Shown here piece after piece: positions 35,129 through 45,722 of a stretch of DNA of 64,000 nucleotides. The translations under genes and the position numbers were made by a program. Origin of the DNA: Bryopsis sp. KO-2023 (lineage: Eukaryota; Chlorophyta; Ulvophyceae; Bryopsidales; Bryopsidaceae); contig BSYQ01000012.1 in the NCBI GenBank assembly GCA_030272585.1, positions 2,232,001-2,296,000 on the forward strand. Direction: 5' to 3'. Below the pieces are notes generated by a model. The model had not been told where the DNA came from. It worked only from the letters and a program-made list of their open reading frames with translations, and did not search any database. Numbering within the stretch: position 1 is the stretch's first letter; each line of letters begins with the position of its first letter.

Positions 35129-37513
35129 GGAAAAAAAAAATAGACAAAAAATCAAAATGTGAATTTTTTGTCTTGACATCCAAAGTGGAAGGGAGATTGA
35201 AAAACAAGGAGCAAGTAAAGAAAAAAAAAAAAAAAACGAAAAAAAGTGGGGGCGTTTTATGCCCTTCATTCGAATATTTCACATTCTTTTGCATAAAGAA
35301 AAACAAACGAAAGATTCTAGAAAAAAAAAAAATTAGGGGGCACGTGATTTGTGTTTCAGGATTTGAGTTTGGGTTCATTCCGGGAGGGGGGGCGCAGGGG
35401 GGGGGGGGGGTCTGTTTTTTTTTTTCTCCCTCCCTGTCTTCATTAAAGAATTTTTTTTTTCGTTACTTTCCCTTTTTTTGTGTGTGTGGTATAGATTTAT
35501 GGAAAATGAAAGAGTGACAATCATGACCTTGAAAAAAAAGACAGAAGAAAAAAAACTGACAGGAAAAAAAAAGACTAGAAAAAAGAAAACCCCTGTTTTT
35601 TGGCTTCGTCGTGCATTGTGAAAATGCCGGCTACAAAATCCTCGTTACCCCTTTTTTAGTGTGTATGTTTTTTTTCATTCTTTTCCGAATTTTGAACAGA
35701 GATGGGGAAAGGGCCAAGAAAGATGTGTGTGTGTGTGTGCAAAAATACGGTGTTAGCAACAAAAAATCATGAAAGAAAGGGTAAAAGAAATTGAAATTTG
35801 GGAGCGTCTCATTTGTTGCTCTTTTTTTTTGGACCGAACGCTAGAAAAAAAACGTTGTATGTGTGTGTGCGTTTTTTTTTCTTTCATTGGACTTGCAATA
35901 TTAACGCTCATGTTGGGAATGTCTTGCTGGTTTTTCTCTGGCACAATTTGGATTCTTCCCGGATGAAATGACGGAATCATGTGGAAAAAAAAAAGTGAGT
36001 TTATGTATGAGTGTGTTTAGACTACGAAACACAATGTAATGGTCGCATATCAAAAAGCAACAGTGTGGCAATACCTCCTTTTTTTTTCTTTTGAAAAAAA
36101 AACATTTCTTACTGGGAGGGAGTGGAATATGGGGGCTGAAGGGAGTGCACTTTGGGCTTTTTTTTTCTGTTTTTGGAAGAAAATTTTCCTTAGTCATACA
36201 CACATGGACAGAAATGGGGGCATTCGTTTTGAAACGTGGAATTCTCAGTTTTCGAAAAAGTGAATAACTTACGTGGGGCAACCAGGTAGCTGTCAGAATA
36301 AAATGAAAAAAGAAAGAAAAAGAAAATAGCACGTGGGCAAGGGAAGTCCACAGACATTTGGGGTGAGTTTCTGTTTTTTCTTTTTTCTTTTTCTTTTTTC
36401 TCTGCTTCTTAAAGAATAACAGCAATAAGGACAGAAATAATTTGGTTGGATTCGGCTCGAATTCACAATATATGATAAAGGGGCCTCCAGGAAAATTTTG
36501 AGGTCCACGACAAGAATTATGACAGGGAGGAGGGGGGGGTGGGGACACAAAATGTCAAGTGGAAAAACGCTGGGGGTTGTGGAATAGTATCTTCAGTGCT
36601 TTTTTGTTACGGAAATTAATTTGTGCCCTTCCCAGTTTCAACACAATCTTTTTGATTCGAGGAACAACAAAGATCGACCATTGGCTCTAAAAGGCTGTTG
36701 CTGACTGCCGAAGCGGAGCCCAATTTCAGAGTGGTGGTGTGAAATTAACGCACACTGGTTTCTGCGACAGTTTCACGTGCCAATATAGGCAATTTCTGTT
36801 TTTTTTGTTTTTCTACGTATGTGATCAAATTGGGTTTGGAGTCCGTTTGCTTGGTGGAGTCTTGGCTCATCTTCTTCGACTCACAGTGGAACTGAGGGGA
36901 GCCACACGACGGCGGCGACATTTTGGGTACTGTGGTTTTTTCTGTAAGATTCATTACACAGGCTTTACCCCCACGAACAAAGGTGATACGTAAATGCTAT
37001 CTATTCACGGGAACACTGAGGTCTTAGCGGTTTTGTGCCAGAAACAACACAAAAAACACAAAAAGACTGCCCCGTGTCGAATGAAATATCATGCGTGTTA
37101 CCGAGGTGTTACCCCTCAACAAAAAGGGAAGCGAAAAGAGAACGGGGGGGCTAAAGATTATTGTGCTGGGAGCGAACTGTGGATGAAGCAGGACAAAGAA
37201 AAAATTTTCTTTGAATTTTTTGTCTTTCTCCTTAAAGATGGGGGTACTGATCACCATCAAGGGCACGCACACACACACATTTTTCTTTTCTTGTTTGTTG
37301 GATCAGTCCAACAATTCCAATTTAAACAAGTTCCTCCAATACACTAGTGGTGATAGTATCAACCAGACCTGAGAACTGTCACTACTCGAACAATGTTCCA
37401 GACTCTGAAAGCGGTTCTACCGCCAGCCAAACACAGTTTTATCAATCGTGGTTTCTGCTTGTTCGGTTCGTCGAACATAGGAAAGGAAAGCACGCAATCG
37501 CATACAGCAGAAA
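35129..37513. other. Gap after the lipase gene
   Basis: AT-rich, with many A and T runs and TG repeats near 35,730 and 35,860. No gene recognised. The last part borders the decayed cysteine-rich relic. Confidence 0.6.
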
Positions 37514-37679
37514 TCAGATATGAGCTGACAAATGGTGACAGTTGAAACTGCATGTATTGATTGGATCCTCCCATATACCCTCAAAAACTTCCGAATGGAG
37601 GTCGAAGTTCTCGACGGCGTCTGCCGTCAAGACAGAGTCTGGCAGTGCCTCGAGTTCCTCTCTATTCAGAAAGTTTGAC
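37514..37679 (-). pseudogene. Relic of a cysteine-rich family gene (exon 3 only)
   Basis: The minus strand reads SNFLNREELEALPDSV, AVENFDLHSEVFEGI, INTCSFNC, which lines up with family exon 3 (SEFLRKEGLEAIADEAVEFF...). The acceptor AG before it is lost (ttgtgg/gtcaaac in place of ttcag/gtcagaa), and neither a signal-peptide exon nor the Cys-rich last exon was found nearby. I read it as a decayed copy (G). Confidence 0.6.
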
Positions 37680-37984
37680 CCACAACTTGAAGGGCAAGGT
37701 CTGGTTATTCTGGAGCTGAGGGTGGACCAGCATCGTTTCATTCGCCATGTACACGATGTGGATTTCAAATTGTATCGTTTGTCTGGACTCGTCGACGACA
37801 TGTGCACAGATGGAGCTCTCGGCAAGCCGAACAAACTCGCCTGCACCCAAGTATCGCAACGATCCCCTGAACACTTTGAAAATACAACAACCGGCTGCGA
37901 CTGTATACTGTCTTGGCGAGACCCTGCCCCATTGCACCCATGGCACGGTCGACAGCAACTAGACCAAGCTTTCAATGCTTGGTT

Positions 37985-38015
37985 CAAACGCTTGTCGAAG
38001 TTCGACAAGCGTTTG
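37985..38015. repeat. Perfect hairpin, 15-bp arms, 1-base spacer
   Basis: Arm CAAACGCTTGTCGAA, one G, then its exact reverse complement. Confidence 0.95.
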
Positions 38016-38079
38016 CGGTGAAAGCTACTGTAAATTTACATTCAGAGCATACTCCTCTAAAATCTCTTGACGGTGTGCA

Positions 38080-38480
38080 CACGTTGCCGAGAATATTCTG
38101 GTGCCTGGATGGCGCCAAGGAAATCAGCTCGCAAGGCTGTGAAAGTTCACAGCGCAGTTGTTCCGGCGAGGGTTGGATAGTGATGGGGAGTTCTGATTAA
38201 TCGAAAAGACTCCTGGTCGAGGTCTGCGCGTCCTCCCTAATTCAAACGCGAAGTTCGACGTTTTCACTTCGAAGTTCGGGAAGCCATCCTTTACAAGGCT
38301 ACTTTCACAAAACTTCGTCCAATTCAGGCGAAGTGGGATGGAGGTGCACGAGAGAAAGCAATGGTTTAAAGGCCGGTTTAAGTCGCGGGACAGCTAGCCC
38401 GACCGTAGGCGTGGGGGCGTCCTGTGGATATTGCATGAAAATGTCAAAGAGCGGGTGAGCGCAAGAATGCTCACTCGGTG
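38080..38480. repeat. Dispersed repeat upstream of copy B
   Basis: Similar in the same orientation to about 42,020-42,440 (shared stretches such as GTTGGATAGTGATGGGGAGT and CACTTCGAAGTTC). It marks the flanks of duplicated units in this gene cluster. The remainder, 38,016-38,926, has no gene. Confidence 0.7.
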
Positions 38481-38759
38481 GGTGATGTTTGTCGTTTTCA
38501 CTGTGCCTTCACCCCAACATCCAGTTGCATGCGTCCTTGGGCCGTGGCTCAAGAATCCCCCAACCTCCTGCAACTCGATCAATGTGTAAATGGGCGAAGG
38601 GTCGCGGTGAATGCCCGATAGCGCAGATGTATCCAGGTCGATCCAATGGAGTGAAATCTGCGCCTCGTGTCGCGAAACACACCTGGTGGAGTGGTCTGAA
38701 CAAAAAGGTGTCAAAGAAAGTCTCTTGACTGATCAGCATGACAGTCATGTGTCAATGAA

Positions 38760-38827
38760 AGGTGTAGTAACGACAGAAGCACTGCAGCTGCCGCTCTTCG
38801 AGTGACCGACTCATCCACGTATAAAAA
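38760..38827 (+). promoter_or_regulatory. Shared promoter block of copy B
   Basis: The conserved order is ACAGAAGCACTGCAGCTG, then CCGCTCTTCGAGTGACC, then TATAAAAA at 38,820-38,827, which is 107 bases before the ATG. This is the clearest TATA box of the family. Confidence 0.6.
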
Positions 38828-38926
38828 GCGAAGGCCACAGACAAAACGCAGGATCCGTTCTTGTCTTCCAGAAGATACGAACCTGTTTCGCTCCGAGAAA
38901 AAACTTGGTCGTTCGGTTTCACCACC

Positions 38927-41433
38927 ATGCAAGCGTTTCCAAGGCGGGTGCTCGGCTTCGTTGCCATCGCTATCTCAGTCAACAGCGTCTTTGCCTGCTC
39001 AGGTAAGAAAAATGATCTTTGCGCGCGAAAATACACTCAAAATGTCGAGTTGTCGCTCGGGCTGGCGCTGGAGTTTCCATCGTGATATCAGCATGAATGC
39101 CAAGTGTTCAAAGCGAGTGAGCGTCAAATTAGCTTCTGCACACTCGTTTCTTGCCTCTATTAATGAGACGCCCCAACCTCCAGTGCCACGAAATCCTGGA
39201 GTGCGAAATAAAAATGAATTTGTCCTTCCCCTTTTCTCTCGTCAGTCATCAGGCCGTTTATCACTCCACACCAGAAGCTTGTCTATGTGTTGGCTTCACG
39301 AAGTTTGGAGTTTTGCTTAAACAAGAGTGTGATCACGAAATCAACTTGTGATAGCGTCAACTCTTGTGATGGCGTGAACTCAGTTGGATGTTGTTCAGAT
39401 ATCAAGATGTTTTTGGCGCCGTGCACGGTCAAGCAGTTCGGGACGAGCATTTCGAAGGAACAGGCTCTGACTTTACAGTGAGTCGCATTCTATTGCGAGC
39501 AGTGCCCTCCTGCTCGTGAACGTCATTGTCGGCCATACCGACACAACGATACGAAAGCGTGTCTCCTGCACAGCGCTATCGCACAGTAGTAGACCTGTAC
39601 TAAACGCTCGAAGTGGAAACACAGTGTATGGTCCATCGGTGCAGCCGAGTTTTTTCGCTTTTCGAAAGGAGAAGAACTTCTTGGACACCACGCTCAGTGA
39701 ACAAACTTTTGGAATCCCACATCGTATCCACAACGAATGGAACAATACTGGCGTGCCGTGTGTTCCTGAACGATCGGCTTTTTCTCCTGCAGGTCACAAT
39801 TTCTGAGGAGGCAGGTATTCGAGGCAATAGCAGATCAGGCCATCGGATATTTCGACTTTGGTTTGGAAGCTTTTGGCGGAACATTCGAGTTTTCCTTAAC
39901 CCAAGCGTGCGACGCCATCGAGGGCTGTGGCTGCGATGATTCAAAGCGTGGAACTTTTGCAGCTGCAGGTATAATAGAAGTGAATATCGCCGGTTGATAG
40001 ATCTCCCCAGCTTCACGATTTCCATGCATGTATATGTTTTCTTGCATGTGTTGGTGGTGTATGTTTGCCCTGTATATCAGCTGGCCAGCTTGAAGGAAAC
40101 TGAGTTTGGGTGGTGGTCAGGATAGTTGATTCCCAAAGAACGATTGACGGTTGATTTTCAAAAAGAGATTCAGACTTGTCGCACTGATTTAGCGGACAGG
40201 AATTCATTTTTTGAAGGAATTCCATCATATTCTTGTTTTTATCGATTGTGATTCGACACGGTAAGGAAGGTGCCTTGTTTCTTTTCAGTGCCCATTAACG
40301 ACGGGGGTCGACTTAGATGTTACACGAGAGATGATGGCTCACTACACTGCAAAGTAGACCGATACCAGAAATTTGGTCCCATTGGAGGCACCATTGCTAG
40401 TGTTGCTGATCAATGCACAGGTTTGGTGAAAATACCCGACTCTCCGAGATGGGTGAAAAGGGGGGAGGGGAAATGGAACAGAAACGTTTTCTTGATCCAA
40501 TCAGCTCAGCTAAATTTGTCCTTCAAATTCTGCCATCCTGATTCCTCTTTAGATCTAAAGAAAAAAAAAATGTTGGTGGACACCATTGGCCAAAGAACTG
40601 TTCCGCATCACAACCATGTGCATATTTTTCCAAAGCAGTCAAGGTATTCTTTATCATTTTTTTAGCTTCTGTTTATAAATTTTACAAGTTTTTTCTTCAT
40701 TTTTATTCTGTGCGATTTATGCAACCAGAATCTGGAAAAACAACAGTGTAGTAGTATGGATCCCCTTGCTGAATGTCTTAACTGGAGCCTTTCCTTGTAT
40801 GAACCATGTATTCTGTTTTGCAGGAGAGACAATATTGAGCTTTTGTTTTGGAAACCAATGCAAAGGGCTTTTGCTTCCCAATGGATTCGTCAAAATAAAT
40901 AGTGAACCGTAAGTTAGCTGATTCGACCATTCTCCAGACGTATCATATGGCCAGCCGAAAAAAGCAGAACGCTTGTACTTGACCGGGTTACTTGTTATTC
41001 GTAGCGATAACGCACGCGTCATATCTACCGCACTTCTAAACGCCCTTGACCGTTTTGCGTTGAGAGAAAAAATTCTTACCCCTAAGGAAGAAAAAAAGGT
41101 TTTCACTCGTGTTCGGATATTGATCGATAGCAAATTTTGTGCGCCCAATTTTTTTCGCCCAGTGCTTTTTTGAAGGTATGTTAATGTACCTCAGATGCGG
41201 TGATTCGTTGCACCCGACGGCTTCCTGTGAGTGTGTTGACTTGATTTATTTTGGTCTCTTCCTGCAGTAATAATACACCCCCAAGGTGTGCGGATGAAAT
41301 CTTGACCAGCTGCTGCAACACACAGAACCTTTCCTGTCGTTGCACAAGTTGCAGCTCCAGGTTTTGGCGGCGAACGAAACCCAGCGCCGATTTTTTTGAT
41401 GTTCGAAATAGAGACAACGTGTGCATCTGCTGA
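38927..41433 (+). CDS. Cysteine-rich secreted protein, copy B
   Basis: Exons: 38,927-39,002, 39,399-39,477, 39,793-39,968, 40,289-40,420, 40,824-40,908 and 41,268-41,433, giving 237 residues. It starts MQAFPRRVLGF and the signal peptide ends VNSVFAC. Exon 2 gives IKMFLAPCTVKQFGTSISKE, exon 3 TQACDAIEGCGCDD, exon 4 NDGGRLRCYTRDDGSLHCKV, and exon 5 ETILSFCFGNQCKGLL. Exon 6 ends in the usual Cys-rich domain (CCNTQNLSCRCTSCSSRFWRR, VCIC). The acceptor used by the other copies (ctcag/ATGCGGTGA near 41,195) would here run into a TAA. An acceptor 73 bases further (ctgcag at 41,267) restores the frame and drops the CGES segment. It is the most diverged complete copy. Confidence 0.75.
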
Positions 41434-42467
41434 ATCACCGGGCAGTGCGCTAGATTATCTGGGCAGCGCGGGACCGCTGGTCGTTGAGGACATAGGAGTC
41501 GTGGTTCCCCTTGTTATTGTTGTTTAAGTTGTTTTCTGGTTACATGGGAATGTTCTTTTTCTCAAAGGGAGGGGGGGTTGTGAAAGGGTGCTTTTTGGAA
41601 AACGAATTAAACTGGTCAACTTTATGGATATTCCTACAAACGGAACGGTGAATGGAAGGAAGTTTGGCGGGGTTTGTCACCGTATGATGCTCGTACTTTC
41701 AGAATAATGGTTTTGAGTAACTCTTCTCAAAGTATACTAGAGCATTCACAGCAGCAAACAAATAAACAAACAAACAGCGAATTGCGTTGTGGCAGAATCG
41801 CCACTCTACACAGCACCACCAAAATGGTATTTGGCCCAAAAAAGTGCATATTTAGCATCCCCATGCTTTAAGAAAGCTGGGTCGCTTTCAAAAACCTAAA
41901 ATTCGCTTTCTGCAACCTTTTTCACAAGATATTACATGCTTTTTTGTGAAACTTGTGTACACTTGGCACAAAAAGTTTGAAACTTTTTGGTGGTGCACAG
42001 CACCAAAAACAACCTGGTGCCTGAACGGCGACAAGGGACTCAGCTCATAACCATATAGTGCAGTTATTCCCGCGAGCGTTGGATAGTGATGGGGAGTTGT
42101 GATTTACGGTTAAGACTCCTGGTCATGTTCAGCGCGTCCTCCCTCATTCAAGCCCGAAGTTCGCAATTTTCACTTCGAAGTTCCTAAAGCCAGCTTTCAT
42201 CAGGCTGCTTTGACAAAAAATTAACGAAGCAGGACGAAGGTGCACGAGAGAAAGTTTGATTTCAAGGCCGACAGAAACGGAAGCGGGGCATTCTGCGGGT
42301 TTCACAGAGAGGAGTCAAAGAAAAAGGCTATCACGCACAAGAAAACGAAAACAGAAACGGTCAAACGCTGGGGCGTTGGAGAAAGTTGAAAACATGTGGT
42401 GCAGTGAGCGAGACGCTCACCTGGTGGGTGTGGTTTGTGTGAAAAATAAGCGCAAGCAAACGCCGCA
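41434..42467. other. Gap downstream of copy B
   Basis: No gene. 42,020-42,440 repeats the sequence upstream of copy B (38,080-38,480). Confidence 0.7.
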
Positions 42468-42864
42468 CGTTGAACTTCTGGGGGTGTTTCGACGACTGCA
42501 AACAGTTCTGCATAGATAAGAAGCTCAAATTTTCACATGGATAGGCGGAAACCTCGCTGACAAAGATCACGACGGGACAAAGCCAAGCACATGTTTTGGA
42601 AATATCTGCGTGTTGGCGGAGGTAGAACCAAACGAGCAGGTGTGACGCACAGGATTGAGAGAGGTCAATCACAGTGTGGTCCAGTGTAACTAGGGCAACA
42701 GGTTGACTGTTTTGTCATCACCCTTTTCTAAATTAAGAGTGATGTTGGTCGGCTTCGGTTGCGCTTGCTTGGCCCCTGGCTGAAAAACCACGGTCAACAC
42801 CGCCTACAACCCGATCTATGAAAAAATGAGCGCGCACGATGGGAGAGTCGGGGTGTGCTGAATA

Positions 42865-45332
42865 TCTTATTTATATATGCGCAAGCGCTTTCGTCGCTGG
42901 CGGAGCATGTAAGTTTTGATGTCATCATTAATTCTCATGTCGTTCGTGTGAGTCTTGCTGCCTCTGAAACGTTCAACTCCAGTCGTCAGGTCTCGGACGC
43001 TCACGCCAGTCTTCACCACAGACTGAGCGAGCCTGGATGAGATCTTTGTCGAAGGTCGAACGCTTGGTCAACCCTCGGTCAAACGCAGAGGAAGACGCAT
43101 CATAGGAGCTCTGGCGAGTGCTACAACGAAGTGGGAATGGTGCGAACGCGTCGACAGGTATAAAATCTGCAGTCGCTTTTGCTGAAGACCTATGTGAGTG
43201 AATTTGTGGCTCTGTTCACTTCAAGGACTGATTTTTTGGGGGATGGCGGCGGCGCTGTGGCGCCTTGAATTCGTAAAAATCGGAAACGGACGCACTGGAA
43301 ACGGCCCAGAATGACGGGGTTCGACTCCCCACTGCGTTTTGGTCGACGGGTTTCAAATCGTCGAGGAACACGGTCAAACCGTTAAGTTTTGGTGTGACCT
43401 CCAGATCGAAAAAGAAGTGGGGATAAGAATAAAACCGGCAAAAAAAAAGCCAGGCTACCAGCGGCTCGCAGAGCAAGTTCAAGAAGGCTTATAACGAGTG
43501 GTGGAGCATTGATGGCGAATCCGCGTGCGACTACTGCTAGGCACAAGGTGGGGCCACTACAGTTGGTCCGTCGCAAGAACAGTTGGTGATATACACGAGT
43601 TGAGAATCGCAGAAGCTCTGGCGCAAGCCTCTGCAGATGATGGCCATGTGGCCATTGTTGCCATCGCTATCGAATTTGCGTCCTAACGAGAGTATGCAGT
43701 GAGGCGATTGTTTTGGGAAAGTCTGCTGGGGTGTTGCATTTCTCATTGATTTCGAGAAATTAAAGTACGTCCACATGGGATAGAGCATTCAGCTCAGGCG
43801 CTGTAGGCCGCATGGACTAAAAGAGGGACAGAAGACTTGCGTGTAAGTTTGAACGAGGTCCACAAAAATAAATATGCAAATAACTGTGGAGTGTTGGAGC
43901 CATAAATAGAATAAAATAGAGAATACAAATTGCAGAAAAATGGAGAGGTTTGCCACAGGACTGGCTTGATTGTTTTTTTTCAAGGCAGCGATCATCTTCT
44001 TGAATGCAGTGTGATGGTCGAGCAAGCGCAGCCACTCCTCGCTCAACTCAGCGGGTGGTCCGAAAAGATGATGTCTGAAGAGGCTGACCTCCCGGGCAAA
44101 CTCAAAGCAGCTTTCCCGAAGAAGACTTTAACGTGTAGAGGTGAAAAAAGACCAAAAAAACACTCTGGAATCAAAGCTACTCAGTTGGTGGATCTGCAGT
44201 GAAGGGTGGATAGTTGATTGGATATTTTTGTGGGGGTATTTTATCTTTTTTTCCTCGGGATATTTTTGGGGAGTTTCCGGTGGATACAATGATCTGTTGG
44301 ACAGCAGATTTTGCAGATTACCTCTGACGGGGATGAGGAGTTTTGAGTTTTCGGTAGACTGACTTTCATGTTTTTTGTTTTTGTCAAATCACATTTATAT
44401 ATCTGATACCTGTGGCAGGAGAGCTGGAAAAAAACTTTAAAGAGACAAGAGACAGAGACAGAGAAAAAGAAAAATAAAATTTTGGCTGGAAAAGGGAAGA
44501 GAAAAAGACCTCACCAGAGGCCTGTTGAAAACTGTGAGGAGGCTTGAAAACAGCTTTGTTGAAGGCAGTTGCTGATTGGGATTGGGTTGATCAGAAGGAC
44601 ACTGAGTTGGAATCACTGATGCTTCAGTCGAGCGTGAAATGCCCTTATTTGGAAATACTCTAGAATCAAAGCTACCCAGTTGGTGGATCTGCAGTGAAGG
44701 GTGGATATTTTTGTGGGGGTATTTTATCTTTTTTTCCCTGGGAGATTTTTTGGGAGTTTCCAGTGGATACAATGATCTGTTGGAGGGTAGATTTTGCAGA
44801 TTTCTCAAAACTCAATTTAGTTTTGAGTTTTCGGTGGATTGACTTTCGTGTTTTTTGTCACATTTGACTAAAAATTCATGAGAACTGAAACCAGTGGTGG
44901 GAGAAGTGGAATGCCTGATTTAACAGATTTATCAGTTTTTTATTATGGACTCTACTACATTCACCAGGCTTGCCTTCTATTTCTGAGCCCCCCAACAAGC
45001 TCACTGACCTTGCACTACACATCGTAAGGGTTCAAAACTATCGTCGTCGGATCGAAAGTTGTGTTGCAAAATTTGAAGAAAAAAACCAAAGTTGACATTG
45101 ATCTTAGAAGTGGGAAAAGAAAACTTAGGAGCTGTAAGAAATAAAACCAAAGAAACACTTTTGAATGCTCTTTCGCTTCTCTCTTCTAACCTTGAAGTCC
45201 ACAAGATTGATTACATGTTGTTTGTGTGTGCCATTAATAAAAATGTATATGGAAATATCGATGTTATCCCATCGATCTCAAAGAGGCATGAGGCGTATTT
45301 ATTTGCAAGCGAAGCTGCAACATGCAACCTAG
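42865..45332 (+). mobile_element. Non-autonomous Helitron, copy 1 (2,468 bp)
   Basis: It begins with TCTTATTTATA and ends with CTAG. The bases just outside are A on the left and T on the right. A hairpin (TTGCA-a-GC, loop GAA, GCTGCAA) at 45,303-45,320 lies 8 bases before CTAG. There is no target duplication: removing the element recreates the uninterrupted sequence seen near 4,300 on the minus strand. These are the classic Helitron hallmarks. No Rep or helicase frame is present. Inside are a direct repeat of about 200 bases (44,160-44,370 and 44,648-44,850) and exon-like frames on the minus strand. The second copy is at 58,679-61,146. Confidence 0.88.
43900..44110 (-). other. Exon-like fragment inside the Helitron
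   Basis: The minus strand reads without stops as CFEFAREVSLFRHHLFGPP, then AELSEEWLRLLDHHTAFKKM and IAALKK, a convincing amphipathic coding segment. I do not recognise the protein. Helitrons often capture host gene pieces, so a captured exon is likely. The same fragment is in the second copy at about 59,714-59,924. Confidence 0.45.
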
Positions 45333-45562
45333 TATAATATACCCCTAATTCAGATGTATCCGGGCCGATCCGGGCCCGACTGCACCCAGCGCATCATGGC
45401 GCACAACATTCGGCATGCTACATCATGGAGTGCCAGTGGTCTGATAACCCAAATCACTTTCCCCTGAACAAGAAAGAGTCAATAGGAGGTTTTTAGTTGA
45501 CGAAAACCTGACCAGCATCATAGTTATGCGCAACACATGGTGTCAATGAAGTGTGGAAAGAA

Positions 45563-45630
45563 GGGTGTAGTAATAGTGTTTCTGTAGCTGCCGCGCTTCC
45601 AATGACTGGTCTCATCTGTGTATTTAGAGC
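45563..45630 (+). promoter_or_regulatory. Shared promoter block of copy C
   Basis: GTAGCTGCCGCGCTTCCAATGAC followed by a TATTTAG box, about 100 bases before the ATG; the mirror image of the copy A promoter. Confidence 0.5.
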
Positions 45631-45722
45631 CGCAAAGAAAAAGGAGAATCAGCTCTTCTATTCTAGAAGAAACGAACCCTTTCGCTCCGTGTATGTGGCC
45701 CTGCTCGTTCGGCTTCATCAAC

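Noticed and set aside
39340..39398. A conserved stretch reading NSCDGVNS just before family exon 2, considered as coding
   Set aside because: In copies A, C, D and E the frame that continues into exons 2 and 3 meets a TGA there. With the acceptor at ...ttcag/ATATCA all phases agree, so the stretch is the 3' end of the intron with its branch region.
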